A stretch of DNA of 64,000 nt from Bacteroidales bacterium UBA1184 (GCA_002310235.1 DBYO01000033.1:85613-149612), one strand, 5' to 3'. Positions 37,901-44,817 are shown, counted from the stretch's first letter. A program made the numbers and translations. Notes: generated by a model not told the origin, from the letters alone.

Positions 37901-39140
37901 GAAGGAAGTATGGCTCTCGTTGAGCCAGAAGAGCGGTGTTATTCCTGCCGGTGAATCGGTAATAGTTAAGGTTTCGGAACTCGTACGCGATGAAGGCAAC
38001 TATGCTGCAAATATCAAGTTTATGCCTGCAGTTTACAATCCAAACGACATTTCACTTTCGTTAAACACACAAGTATCGGCACCACAGTGCTCGTCGGTTA
38101 TGAATTTCGTTGCCGAAACCGACACCTTCCATGTTGTAAATATGACTTGGAATCCTATTGAAGCCGATGAAAACGAAAGCGTATCGTACCTCGTTTACGA
38201 AGCTGCATCGATGACTCCTCTTGATACTGTTTATGGAACAAGCTACACCATTAACGAGCCGTCGGTTGGCAACCATTGCTACCAGGTACGTGCATTAGTA
38301 CGCGGAATTACCGACTGCGTATCGGCAGCATCCGAAACAGCATGCATCGAAATTGAAGCATTGCCTTGCAACGAACCTCTGATTTCATCGGTTCGTTCGT
38401 ATGCCGAAGGCATCAATATTACATGGAATCGTCTTGGCGGAGTTGAATATTATGATATTTACCGTGGCAACGAACTGCTTGCTGGCGAACTAACTGGAAT
38501 TTCGTACACCGATACCACAGCTATTCCCGAAACCGAGTACTGCTACAAGGTTGTTGCAAACTTCGTAAACAACGCTTGTGAACCAATAGAATCCGACAAT
38601 ATATGCTCAAGAATTGTATCGAACATCTGCAACGAAGCGCCTGTTATTTCTGTCGAAATGCTTGGCAACGTGGCAATGATTAAGTGGACAAAAGTTGGCG
38701 AAGCTCAATTCTACTCGCTATACCGCGACGGAATGTATGTTACAAGCACCTCAGACTCTTTGTTCCTTGACGTTAATCTGGAGTACGAAACCGAATATTG
38801 CTATACTATTGAAATAGCATGCAACTACGGCATTTACAACCTTTCGGAAACTGTATGTGCAAATACTGGCGAAGCTCCCGAAGGCGACAGCATTGACCAG
38901 ATAACCGCCGACGACATCGACGTTTATCCGAACCCTGCTTCGGGAATGTTCTATATTTCCGGTGCAGAAATCAAATCGCTTACAATGTCCAATTCGATGG
39001 GACAGGTAGTTTACAGCAACAACGATTTGCATTCCGATTCGGTTGCAATAGATGTTGAAGGAATGTCGTCGGGTGTATATGCCTTGATGATAGAACTCGA
39101 CAACGGTGAAATAATAATGAAACGAATAGTTGTTAGATAA
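28980..39140 (+). CDS. 3386-residue T9SS type A cargo with four beta-helix/Ig modules
   Basis: The signal peptide ends VMAQ and the start is ATG 28980. Four homologous modules follow, beginning near residues 24, 402, 894 and 1414, each opening with a GS/T..NP.(L/I)I motif (GTSSDPYLIS, GSKANPILIS, GSADNPLLIE, GTSADNPYII). Each has GLUG-like beta-helix turns (GGIVGDARYTSFYHCTN, GGIAGNGSNVFMESCTN) and closes with an atrophied Ig-like domain. After these come PKD/Ig-like domains, a carboxypeptidase-regulatory-like domain (near 2610), a propeller-like region (about 2740-3020), three fibronectin-like repeats (about 3037-3297) and a type A sorting domain (VYPNPASGMFYISG, GVYALMIELDNG). It is likely a surface adhesin; the target is unknown. 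Confidence 0.9.
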   Translation: MRKFILNLLVFTLFGISSVMAQFTGTGTSSDPYLISNEQDLQNLATAVNAGESFSGQFFKQTADIDFTDSQIFPNGFTPIGNYIDNRPFSGTYDGDGHSIVRLSVDGEEELAMFAYVYDGCVKNINMENVNILVSNLAYASAIVARANHSTFSNITASGQITVTGDMNYVILSGIVGHSNDNTISGCVSMLSFNVDNVSADSIKITGITMGNATISNCLVSTYIKGEPTQYFPIADAGTISKCIITESNIEPSPVSASYVNCYFDHQNTLITEFPYQQTYIDGLNAKATTELTTGSFLNDAAWVETAGLYPRPATVANTGIAMLAAAPMTLNSADCIASVASNFTVSTLNNVLWQTENENLQINGSNVIVNNDEEDSFAEIYAYKNNLMKTLQVNILGNTYGSKANPILISTLADLYELAAMLYDEGNEGGMILNEGKGVSDFGAEYENELYFLLTNDITIPEDSIWVPIGSLTYPFRWNFDGGNHTIYFGERSIISAPSYIDEPTMHKSGSDSFYGTGLFGTIIGASISNLTVNGILTVEGPENYGGIAGVALGSVLSNCRLTGSIVYSASSSISGPTAGKSTSGVPNLGGIVGDARYTSFYHCTNAAALQGIGEQSIVGGIAGNGSNVFMESCTNLGRISGEYFNAAMIAMADTSVITGCANYALVTSDYYKGSFVGGIDNVTITDCADYGADPNSGTFAEDSWETTYTNVIYAPGSGYLLSYNADILDRWYYVDSETDPAMCGSQTNCYVDKQMLPTEGNAVGINKLLTSELISGTAESLNLDASKWTFIDGRYPVPSGTEYNNDIAILATTPLVLAATDENNFETAKSVCSSISLNQNLGITWMLDTTIVLTGSTISLDSLRQDSTSANVTITARKGNEQVQYTVALHSRAGSADNPLLIESLADFNNFSEAVSNSGTYKGVSVSNHGANLYFKLTTNLVAEQNSTNVVNLRPVGYFSGNFNGGGHTITVTNDDLYSTTYSYYNSDYGLFCSLEFAKVDSINIVIVAEDDKTNFGESKIAILAKSAWNSTISNCTITTDGNIRAAGGALFCGALYYSKMFNCSSFGSGAFINETETDDNIAGLVFDATSAEIKNCANNLTISSSMTDATGILCTGGNVVIENCLNNANITATEHTAAGILLDCSEGSNTLKSLANHGSLTGDYAYGIYGGSSSNTPIENCLNSGKLSGTHVAGIAKNGSNFTNCANYGELAATEGRAAGIALEAASISNSVVASKVSYFYNGSDIGHQYAIGPNADDDNFFDEQITEVKVDSLRLQFYEHGNARTTETTIGNALANDLPANGWDFTDGLYPLPAGLDPNEPHNKLARLPIILRSEGLGRNEKITSVITDFTLPQIDGVTWETSDEDVVAVPSSGGVATVVNQTSSTTVIITASCEGVSREYMFKIHELQGTSADNPYIISTANDFIHMGTNEEYSSGGYGLFFRLNNSIVIRRSNISIDDNEVDGYFQYGIYGAENPYVLFPSQYPFRGTLDGNGNTVTWQNAGYTGTYYGLFKYTDGATISNLSFYYNESGNTYNYSGTLVGNAKATTIKNCSVFSNLAATDRVGGIVDVATDGTVISGCVFAGELSAKNLGGIVADAEDTRIDNSVSMLRIGTLSNNTLETASAIVNSAKNNVEVDSCLVIGDNYDENIKTIGNGDMAVSNCYYDNQMWLVGESDTTNNIIGKPTREIIGNGLFANSSKWAHAEGKYPVPAGTQYQSVGRLASVPMLLNENDADVMHVTSITPYEADSISWTAASTETNGPINNDFAVQCVDSETETAVMLSVDDATIGSLSFERKLKVTKGIVEVHAPLDDFPPCEGGEISYSVVAGDATYMWTVEPEMEASAFDQDSITLYVPADFMTAYTDNSATLNLTVSYDNCEKDFEFQFNVTPSPAHFSITNDTALCSGSDFTIKCTIDSTYAMYSDMFMFRWYDANDMQTPLQSDTAKTFYIPSLNADRTIKVVIDNGGMCEADTLEVRLTTISASNITVVSGEPNQQICEGEPIEPIVFSVTDPIYTLPYGIYAEYDTANSLLTLTGHPMNSDYEAYTISACGNDFNGLIDVTYRREGITNQSQVVNLGEEVNMSFYGGYNLENIISWESLDGSETFTTEELGLEIRSHQDEEGISSYIEGTAEMPGEYIFHITIPAYENCPSVTYDNFLGVYDNSDLIATALDTTICTGETATLTTIERPGAYGGDYVWTIGNDTIGSGDRIDVVPQQTSLYNVLCGGKRMVGEFEIGDYVYWDENLSESGYSMQKYFEYSSYQNGTGFLIVNIEEDSLLLMTLARTEEVLWSQAPEILASDDVDLHLPSADEFGYVLNNYVRFYKLFSENSVGPAILTSTEKDDNTIYVFNTEYGLMMEYPKTEPALAMGFKKIGKNEVVNMVGRTSNITRSGSVEIIVSERQSVEISTSDQLCNTETANVAVVTEYPVINWYNLDNPDEQVVIDNGNAILTDGHYIAVASDIYGSCLDTVPVKVRDLTFEIPQDTTACDSVAITIAKENVVVLLNNEAIEGQTIVLTESGTYTVAVYDPENADCREENQIVATINNSYITEIYDTITNDQSYIWNGDSITVAGDYSFTGITVNGCDSIVNLHLMVIDANLSFVISGMVTGVDGIPLENVEVSNGNTNTLTDIDGLFSLIVARNNPSVKFIKDDYNIVYMDVEDNGEELLIVMEKPEMELQSDDLQVSTFPYVANEINVEITNNGDGPLTWSSVIVSDNINIVPSAPTRGTRNMWDVVNAEFTTHSRAEQAVATDGFYIYTASWMRKGEFNRYTLDGYVETFNIQGVGAIRNLTYDGSHYFYATDNSNIIYKIDMGAQTVDSIVLDQNMEVRYCAYVSENVLYVGNWTSLYMIVLGETITTVPMSSNLTNVYGIVYDKYHEGGPCLWAFSQISQNNGPSALIQMLDSNGLLTDVTHYVNDTVVNLLSTSTAGGICVSELLYDDKYVMLANIQNSTENNKIVIYEIGKKEVWLSLSQKSGVIPAGESVIVKVSELVRDEGNYAANIKFMPAVYNPNDISLSLNTQVSAPQCSSVMNFVAETDTFHVVNMTWNPIEADENESVSYLVYEAASMTPLDTVYGTSYTINEPSVGNHCYQVRALVRGITDCVSAASETACIEIEALPCNEPLISSVRSYAEGINITWNRLGGVEYYDIYRGNELLAGELTGISYTDTTAIPETEYCYKVVANFVNNACEPIESDNICSRIVSNICNEAPVISVEMLGNVAMIKWTKVGEAQFYSLYRDGMYVTSTSDSLFLDVNLEYETEYCYTIEIACNYGIYNLSETVCANTGEAPEGDSIDQITADDIDVYPNPASGMFYISGAEIKSLTMSNSMGQVVYSNNDLHSDSVAIDVEGMSSGVYALMIELDNGEIIMKRIVVR

Positions 39141-39141
39141 T

Positions 39142-39171
39142 AAAAAAGGCTCGAAAATTCGAGCCTTTTTT
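39142..39171. terminator. Bidirectional terminator between convergent genes
   Basis: AAAAAAGGCTCGAA pairs perfectly with TTCGAGCCTTTTTT around an AA centre. It directly follows the stop of the giant cargo gene and touches the stop of thiL, serving both strands. Confidence 0.9.
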
Positions 39172-40217
39172 TATTCATTAAATGCGTTCCAGCCTTGGGC
39201 TTTCAGCTCTAGCTCGACCCCGTTCTTGGCAATGAACTTTCCGCCGTCTTTTGCATCGCACACATATCCGATTATTGCGACATCGTTCATTGATTCAATA
39301 ATGTCTTTCTTGTCGAGAGGTACAGTGAACAGCAGTTCGTAGTCCTCGCCTCCGTTCATAGCGGCAAGGCTCGGATCGAGACGGAACTTGCTGGAAACAT
39401 ATTCGGTTTGCTCGTGGACAGGAATTTTTTCTTCGTAAACACGGCATCCTACCCCCGACTCTTTGCATATGTGTAGCAATTCGGACGAAAGTCCATCGGA
39501 AATGTCAATCATTGCATTGGGAACTATTCCGCGCTTTGCGAGTTCGCGAACAATGTCGCGGCGAGGTTCTGGTTTCAGCTGACGCTCGATGACATATTCG
39601 TAGCCTTCGAGTTCTGGTTGGGTATCTTTGTCGTCCATGTATAGCTTTGCCTCGCGCTCCAGGACTTTCAGTCCGATATATGCGCCACCGAGGTCACCGC
39701 TTACGCAGATGAGATCGTTTTTCTTTGCTCCGCTACGATAGGCAATGTCTTCCTTCTTGGCTTGTCCTATTGCGGTAATGTTTATGAAAAGTCCCGAGAG
39801 CGAACTTGTGGTATCGCCGCCGATAAGTTCGACATCGAAGCGGTCGCAAGCAAGCTTTATGCCTTCGTATAGCTGTTCCATGGCGGCAACCGAAAATTTG
39901 CGGCTTATTGCAATCGAAACGGTTATGTATTTAGGTGTACCGTTCATGGCGTATATATCGCTTAAATTTACAGCAACAGCTTTGTATCCCAGGTGCTTCA
40001 AAGGTGTATAAATCAAATTGAAGTGAACACCTTCGACAAGCAGGTCGGTAGTAACGAGATTGCAGATGTCACCGCATTCAAATACTGCGCAGTCGTCGCC
40101 TATGCCCTTGATAAGGTTCTTGTCGATTACTGTCAAATCCTTTGTAAGATGGTCTATCAGACCAAATTCTCCGAGTTCGGATATTTCAATCGGCTTCTTG
40201 TTTTCCTTTTTGTCCAT
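39171..40217 (-). CDS. thiL: Thiamine-monophosphate kinase ThiL
   Basis: The product is 348 residues. Motifs of the PurM-like kinase fold are KGIGDDCAVF, TTDLLVEGVHF, AVNLSDIYAMNG, LIGGDTTSS, MIDISDGLSSEL and MNGGEDYELLFTV. ThiL phosphorylates thiamine phosphate to the active diphosphate cofactor. I choose ATG 40217 (MDKKENKKPIEIS); the open frame runs to 40265 without family-like sequence. On the minus strand, TATTTTTG at 40243-40236 is a likely -7 element. No other thi genes are near. Confidence 0.94.
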   Translation of the reverse strand: MDKKENKKPIEISELGEFGLIDHLTKDLTVIDKNLIKGIGDDCAVFECGDICNLVTTDLLVEGVHFNLIYTPLKHLGYKAVAVNLSDIYAMNGTPKYITVSIAISRKFSVAAMEQLYEGIKLACDRFDVELIGGDTTSSLSGLFINITAIGQAKKEDIAYRSGAKKNDLICVSGDLGGAYIGLKVLEREAKLYMDDKDTQPELEGYEYVIERQLKPEPRRDIVRELAKRGIVPNAMIDISDGLSSELLHICKESGVGCRVYEEKIPVHEQTEYVSSKFRLDPSLAAMNGGEDYELLFTVPLDKKDIIESMNDVAIIGYVCDAKDGGKFIAKNGVELELKAQGWNAFNE

Positions 40218-40293
40218 GTTGCGAATTTTATTTTGCAAAAATATTATTTTTCCAATTCTCAGCATTGGGGATTATGCCATTAAAAATTTTTAT

Positions 40294-40301
40294 TACATTT
40301 G
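40294..40301 (+). promoter_or_regulatory. -7 element upstream of the repeat protein and queG
   Basis: TACATTTG fits TAnnTTTG and ends 16 bases before ATG 40318. No clear -33 TTG was found at the usual distance. Confidence 0.45.
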
Positions 40302-40317
40302 CCTTGAGAAAAATTGT

Positions 40318-41418
40318 ATGGGATCTGGGTTACGTCATATTGCTATAATAGTGCTAATGGTGCTGTTGGGACTTAGTGTAAAGTCGCAGGGCATATCGTT
40401 TTACAACGACTATCTGGGCAATATTTGGGTTTTCGACAACGGAAAGACCAAGCAAATAGAACACCTTCCGCTAAAATCCTATGGAATAGGAAACAATTCG
40501 ATGGTATATGTCGATAATTCCGGCGGATTGAAAATCTACCACAACCACTTTTTGCACACTGCAAGCAGTTTTGTATCGGACTATACAGTTACCGACAACC
40601 TTATCTCGTTTTCCATGAACACTCAGCTCAAGGTTTTCGACAAAGGCGACATGCTTACCCTTTGTGCAAGCGCAGCAAAATACTGGGCAAACGATGACAT
40701 TGTGGTATGGTTCGACGATATGCAGCACATGCTTATGTGCTACTGGAACGGTACAAGATATACTTTGGACGACGTTCTTTCGTCGGGTAGTCCCTCCGAT
40801 GTGTATATTGGTGAAAACATTGCAGCGTTTGTCGATGTAAACGGATTCCTCAATGCTTTCTATCTTGGCGAGATAGAACAGATTATTTACAACAAAAACC
40901 TTGGCGGCTTATCTATAGGTCGCGACATAATTGCATTTGTCGATGCCAGCACAGGAACTTTCGTTGCATTCTACAAAAATGAGTTTGTCGATTTGGAGGA
41001 TTTTGTTCCCTCTTCGTATAAGTGCGGCGATGAGTTTGTGGCATACGTCGATGCCTCATCGTACCTGAAAGTCTTCAAAGGATTCAAGACTCAGACCATA
41101 TCGTTCGACGAACCCGACTTTTACGATGTTGCCGACGGGATTATGGTTTTTGGCGTACAAAACTACTTTAAGGCTTACATTGACGGCAAAATCTTCACAC
41201 TCGAAAGTTTCATCCCTGACAAATACTTCATCAACAACAAGTCGGTGGTATATCTCGACCAGCTAGGCTACCTGAAATATTTCGACGGCAATACAACAGA
41301 AATAATTTCATACGAAAAAGTCACCGACTTCGAACTTACAGGTGATGCTGTAAGATACACCTTCGGAGTGAAGTCGGAAAGCATATATTACGAGGGCAAA
41401 ACCTACAAAAACGACTAG
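40318..41418 (+). CDS. Exported repeat protein of unknown function
   Basis: The product is 366 residues with a signal peptide ending VKSQ. The rest is built of diverged repeats of roughly 40-50 residues, each with a core like (A/Y)(F/Y)VD.....L.(A/V)F(Y/K)....E.I, for example AAFVDVNGFLNAFYLGEIEQI, then IAFVDASTGTFVAFYKN, VAYVDASSYLKVFKGF and VVYLDQLGYLKYFDGN. This suggests a beta-propeller or related beta solenoid in the periplasm or on the surface. I do not recognise a named family. It starts from its own promoter, diverges from thiL, and queG follows one base after its stop, so the two are probably cotranscribed. Confidence 0.7.
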   Translation: MGSGLRHIAIIVLMVLLGLSVKSQGISFYNDYLGNIWVFDNGKTKQIEHLPLKSYGIGNNSMVYVDNSGGLKIYHNHFLHTASSFVSDYTVTDNLISFSMNTQLKVFDKGDMLTLCASAAKYWANDDIVVWFDDMQHMLMCYWNGTRYTLDDVLSSGSPSDVYIGENIAAFVDVNGFLNAFYLGEIEQIIYNKNLGGLSIGRDIIAFVDASTGTFVAFYKNEFVDLEDFVPSSYKCGDEFVAYVDASSYLKVFKGFKTQTISFDEPDFYDVADGIMVFGVQNYFKAYIDGKIFTLESFIPDKYFINNKSVVYLDQLGYLKYFDGNTTEIISYEKVTDFELTGDAVRYTFGVKSESIYYEGKTYKND

Positions 41419-41419
41419 A

Positions 41420-42307
41420 ATGTTTGTCGATTCCAAATTGGTAAAGGACATAGCACAATCGGTAGGCTTCGATGCCTGCGGAATTAGCGAGGCTTTGGTT
41501 GATGACGATAATATTTCGGCTTTAGACATGTGGCTTACCAAAGAATACAACGCAGGAATGTCGTACATGGAACGCAACATCGACGTACGCAGCGACCTCG
41601 GACTGCTTGTCGAAGGGGCTAAATCGGTAATTTCGGTGCTGTATTCGTACAATACCGACGAACGTCCCGACCGCACCGACTTCCGCATTGCAAAATACGC
41701 ACTCGGACACGACTACCACTATGTACTGAAGGACAAACTAAACCAAATGCTCGAAGAAATAAAAAAAGTTTGTCCACAAGCCGACGGTCGTGCTTTTGTC
41801 GATTCAGCACCTTTGTTCGAACGATACTTTGCGCATAAGTCGGGACTGGGTTTCATTGGTAAAAATAGATGTCTGATTAATCCAAGACTAGGTTCATTTG
41901 TGTTCATCGGCGAACTCGTTGTAAATTTTGAAACCGACTACGACAGAACGCTCGACCAGACATGCCTCGGCTGCAATGCCTGTATAAAGGCATGTCCGAC
42001 AAAAGCCATGACTTTCGAAGGAATAAATGCCAGCAAGTGCATTTCGTACCAAACCATCGAAAAAAAGGACGGCATTGATGAAGATGTAAGAGCAGCAAAG
42101 GGTAATCGCATTTATGGTTGTGACGCCTGCCAGGATTGTTGTCCGCACAATTTCTCTGTGCCTAAGAAAAGCGGAATAATACTGCCCGAGATTAAATCGT
42201 TTTCGCCCGAAGAATTGGAAAACATGAGCAATCACCAATTTCAGAAAAAATTTGCAGCAACCGCATTGCTTAGGGCAGGACGTAAGAAAATCCTGGAGAA
42301 TTTTTGA
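41420..42307 (+). CDS. queG: Epoxyqueuosine reductase QueG
   Basis: The product is 295 residues. The N-terminal domain (FDACGISEA, SVISVLYSYNT, FVDSAPLFERYFAHKSGLGFIGKN) and two [4Fe-4S] cluster motifs (CLGCNACIKACPTKA and CDACQDCCPHN) are those of the cobalamin-dependent QueG, which reduces epoxyqueuosine to queuosine in the wobble base of GUN-decoding tRNAs. The conserved Asp of FVDSAPL is the presumed acid. It is somewhat shorter than enterobacterial QueG and lacks the C-terminal HEAT-like extension. It lies one base after the preceding stop codon, in an operon with an unrelated exported protein. Confidence 0.93.
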   Translation: MFVDSKLVKDIAQSVGFDACGISEALVDDDNISALDMWLTKEYNAGMSYMERNIDVRSDLGLLVEGAKSVISVLYSYNTDERPDRTDFRIAKYALGHDYHYVLKDKLNQMLEEIKKVCPQADGRAFVDSAPLFERYFAHKSGLGFIGKNRCLINPRLGSFVFIGELVVNFETDYDRTLDQTCLGCNACIKACPTKAMTFEGINASKCISYQTIEKKDGIDEDVRAAKGNRIYGCDACQDCCPHNFSVPKKSGIILPEIKSFSPEELENMSNHQFQKKFAATALLRAGRKKILENF

Positions 42308-42327
42308 ATATGGAAACAACATCAGCT

Positions 42328-42345
42328 GGCGTTGCGCGCAACGCC
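42328..42345. repeat. Dispersed palindrome, copy 3
   Basis: GGCGTTGC, GC loop, GCAACGCC: a perfect 8-base stem, followed by GCTAC. It lies 20 bases after the queG stop. Confidence 0.7.
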
Positions 42346-42403
42346 GCTACTTTTAAATCTTCAAATCGTTAAACGTCGAACCAGATCCCTTGCTCCTTGT
42401 ACA

Positions 42404-42421
42404 GTCGCGGCGCGCCACGAC
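42404..42421. repeat. Dispersed palindrome, copy 4
   Basis: GTCGCGGC, GC loop, GCCACGAC: an 8-base stem with one mismatch. It is preceded by TTGTACA, as the copy at 55725-55744 is preceded by TTGTAC. Confidence 0.6.
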
Positions 42422-42628
42422 ACAACATAGAAACATAGGAACCAGAAACAGCGATGCGAGAAACATAGAAACGGGCGTAGCCCATAGAACGGCGAAGCCC
42501 TCAACGAAGTTAAACGGGCGCCAGCTCATGAAACCTGAAACTTAGAAACGCCGATGGCATTCAAACGCACGCAGTGCAAGAAACTTAGAAACTTTTAAAC
42601 GGGCGTAGCCCATATAAACGGCGCCAGC

Positions 42629-43294
42629 CTAATACGTCCAGGAATACAGTATTGTGTCGTTCTGCTCACAGGTGTATTTTTTGCTTTTGTAAGTTGATTC
42701 TCCCTTGCGGATAAGATAGCGGTTAATGGTTATTTCGTCACCAGCGACAATATTGCAGGTAAATTCTTCGTTTACACTAAGTCCTTCGAACGTATAATAG
42801 TCGGATAAGCAGCACTCTGAACACAATGGATTGATTCCCTGCACAATTATTCGTGCAACATCGTTCTCATCGCCAATGTGAACACCGTACGCATTACGAA
42901 TTTTGAAATGAATATATCCCGCCTTGGGGATTGTCAAATTCTTTTCGTATTCCGAAGCAGTTTCTTCCGGCATGAAATCAACAATATTCTGATGGTAACC
43001 GTCCTTATCAACTCTCAAGCTAAATTCTCCAGCGGCTACTGGTTCAAATTCGAGAACATATTCACCGTTATCGTTTGTCACTGTTGACATATACTTCTCG
43101 AAAGTCCCAGAGAAATTACCAGAACTTATCCTAGTTAGAAATAAATCTACCGACACATTTGCCACACCTTCGCCAGTTGACATGTCGGTAACCTTGCCGT
43201 AAATACGGTTCTGCTCTTTCTTACAAGAATTTAGCACTGGCACTAAAAGAACGATAAGCAATGCAATGAAAAAAATATTTTTTATTCGCTTCAT
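42629..43294 (-). CDS. Carboxypeptidase-regulatory-like lipoprotein
   Basis: The product is 221 residues. A lipoprotein signal has its Cys in VLNSCKKE. Residues about 30-115 form a carboxypeptidase-regulatory-like beta sandwich (IYGKVTDMSTGEGVANVSVDL, DNGEYVLEFEPVAAGEFSLRV). The C-terminal part has four cysteines (CSECC, FTCN, YTCEQ) and no family I recognise. It is transcribed leftward into the repeat mosaic, whose last hairpin touches its stop codon. On the minus strand, TATTTTTG at 43342-43335 is a probable -7 element. The function is unknown. Confidence 0.78.
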   Translation of the reverse strand: MKRIKNIFFIALLIVLLVPVLNSCKKEQNRIYGKVTDMSTGEGVANVSVDLFLTRISSGNFSGTFEKYMSTVTNDNGEYVLEFEPVAAGEFSLRVDKDGYHQNIVDFMPEETASEYEKNLTIPKAGYIHFKIRNAYGVHIGDENDVARIIVQGINPLCSECCLSDYYTFEGLSVNEEFTCNIVAGDEITINRYLIRKGESTYKSKKYTCEQNDTILYSWTY

Positions 43295-43321
43295 TTTTTT
43301 TGCCGTTAAAATGATATGTAT

Positions 43322-43342
43322 TAATTTCGTTCGTCAAAAATA
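43322..43342. promoter_or_regulatory. Overlapping divergent promoters (lipoprotein and pepD)
   Basis: On the plus strand, TAATTTCG (43322-43329) resembles the -7 element and lies 30 bases before ATG 43360 of pepD. On the minus strand, TATTTTTG (43342-43335) serves the lipoprotein gene. The two start regions interleave within 20 bases. Confidence 0.45.
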
Positions 43343-43359
43343 ATAAAAGTTTTTTTACT

Positions 43360-44817
43360 ATGGAAGTTTTAAATAATCTTGAGCCGAAAAAAGTTTGGCA
43401 GTATTTCGAACAGATAACAAAAGTTCCGCGCCCCTCGAAGAAAGAGGAAAAAATGGTGGAATTCCTGATGAAGTTTGCAAAAGACAACAACCTCGAAGCA
43501 CGCCGCGACAAGGTTGGTAACGTAGTAATCCGCAAGGCTGCAACCAAGGGAATGGAAAACCGCAAGACGGTGGTTTTGCAGTCGCACATGGATATGGTTT
43601 GCGAGAAGAACCGTGACGTAAAAATCGATTTCGACAACGAAGGCATTACCCCGTACATTGATGGCGAATGGGTAAAGGCAAAAGGTACAACCCTTGGCGC
43701 CGACGACGGCATTGGCTGTGCAGCCGAAATGGCTATCCTTACCGACGACAGCGTTGAGCACGGACCAATTGAATGTCTCTTTACCATCGACGAGGAAACC
43801 GGTCTTACTGGTGCTTTTGCTCTCGAAGCTGGATTTTTCGATGGCGAAATCCTTCTCAACCTTGATTCCGAGGACGAAGGTGAAATGTTTATAGGTTGCG
43901 CAGGCGGTATCGACACTGTTGCCGATTTCGCATACGAGAAAGAAGCTGTTCCTGAGCATCATGTTGCATACAAGTTCATAATCAACGGCTTGGCTGGCGG
44001 ACACAGCGGAGACGAAATAAACAAGGGACTTGGTAACTCCAACAAGATAGCCAACCGTTTCCTACAGAAAATCACAAGCAAGTATTTTGCTCGCCTTGCG
44101 CATTTCGACGGTGGCAACAAGCGCAACGCCATTCCGCGTGAAGCAGAATTCATCTTTACCGTAAAGGCCGACTTTGCCGAGGATGTAAGAAAGGAATTTA
44201 CTAAGTTCAAGGAAGACATCATCAAGGAAATAAAGATAACTGAGCCTAACATCAACATGGAACTTCACGAGGAGGCTATGCCAGCTTTCGTAATCGACGA
44301 GGAAACACAGCGCAGACTTGTGATGGCAGTTTCGGCTTGTCCTCACGGAGTACACGCTTGGAGCCCAGCAATAAAGGGTTTGGTTGAAACATCTACCAAC
44401 CTCGCATCGGTAAAGTTCTACGACGACAAGATCCAGGTTACTACCAGCCAGCGCAGTTCGCTCGAATCGGGCAAGGAAGACATCAACACTATGGTACGCA
44501 ATGTATTCCTGCTTGCAGGTGCAAAGGTTGAGTCGGGCGAAGGCTATCCGGGATGGGCACCTAATACCGATTCGGAAATCTTGAAGATTGTTGTTGCCTC
44601 GTACGAAAGATTGTTCGGCAAGACTCCAGTTGTACGCGCAATCCACGCAGGACTTGAGTGTGGTCTCTTCCTCGAGAAGTACCCGAACCTCGATATGGTT
44701 TCGTTCGGCCCGACACTCCGCGGTGTCCACTCGCCCGACGAGAAGGTCGAAATCAAGACCGTGGACATGTGGTACAGACATCTGCTCGATGTTTTGAAGA
44801 ACATTCCTGTAAAATAG
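43360..44817 (+). CDS. pepD: Aminoacyl-histidine dipeptidase PepD (M20 family)
   Basis: The product is 485 residues, the usual PepD length. Metal-site motifs are LQSHMDMVCEKN, TTLGADDGIGCA, TIDEETGLTGA and LNLDSEDEGE, with GLAGGHSGDEINKG in the lid domain and a C-terminal LECGLFLEKYPNLDMVSFGPT. PepD is a cytosolic zinc dipeptidase that cleaves Xaa-His and similar dipeptides. The N-terminus LEPKKVWQYFEQITKVPRPS fits the family. It stands alone, with a strong terminator after it. Confidence 0.95.
   Translation: MEVLNNLEPKKVWQYFEQITKVPRPSKKEEKMVEFLMKFAKDNNLEARRDKVGNVVIRKAATKGMENRKTVVLQSHMDMVCEKNRDVKIDFDNEGITPYIDGEWVKAKGTTLGADDGIGCAAEMAILTDDSVEHGPIECLFTIDEETGLTGAFALEAGFFDGEILLNLDSEDEGEMFIGCAGGIDTVADFAYEKEAVPEHHVAYKFIINGLAGGHSGDEINKGLGNSNKIANRFLQKITSKYFARLAHFDGGNKRNAIPREAEFIFTVKADFAEDVRKEFTKFKEDIIKEIKITEPNINMELHEEAMPAFVIDEETQRRLVMAVSACPHGVHAWSPAIKGLVETSTNLASVKFYDDKIQVTTSQRSSLESGKEDINTMVRNVFLLAGAKVESGEGYPGWAPNTDSEILKIVVASYERLFGKTPVVRAIHAGLECGLFLEKYPNLDMVSFGPTLRGVHSPDEKVEIKTVDMWYRHLLDVLKNIPVK

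Larger units (their letters stand above)
42308..42628. repeat. Intergenic repeat mosaic with covarying mini-hairpins
   Basis: No gene is seen in this gap of about 320 bases. It holds two large palindromes (42328-42345 and 42404-42421) and then a run of tiny hairpins: GGGC-GTA-GCCC (42473-42483 and again 42601-42611), GGC-GAA-GCC (42491-42499), GCC-GAT-GGC (42550-42558), GCAC-GCA-GTGC (42567-42577) and GGC-GCCA-GCC (42620-42629). They are joined by spacers such as CATAGAAAC and CTTAGAAAC. Bases 42485-42515 are the exact inverse of 269-299. Confidence 0.85.

Noticed and set aside
42308..42628. Considered as a CRISPR array, tRNA cluster or riboswitch
   Set aside because: Units are about 10 bases with irregular spacing; no cloverleaf, no repeat-spacer periodicity and no match to a riboswitch core I know.
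43221..43916. 231-codon minus-strand frame and a 211-codon one at 43369-44004
   Set aside because: Both oppose pepD and the first also overlaps the lipoprotein gene; composition is Ser/Arg-rich as is typical of antisense frames.
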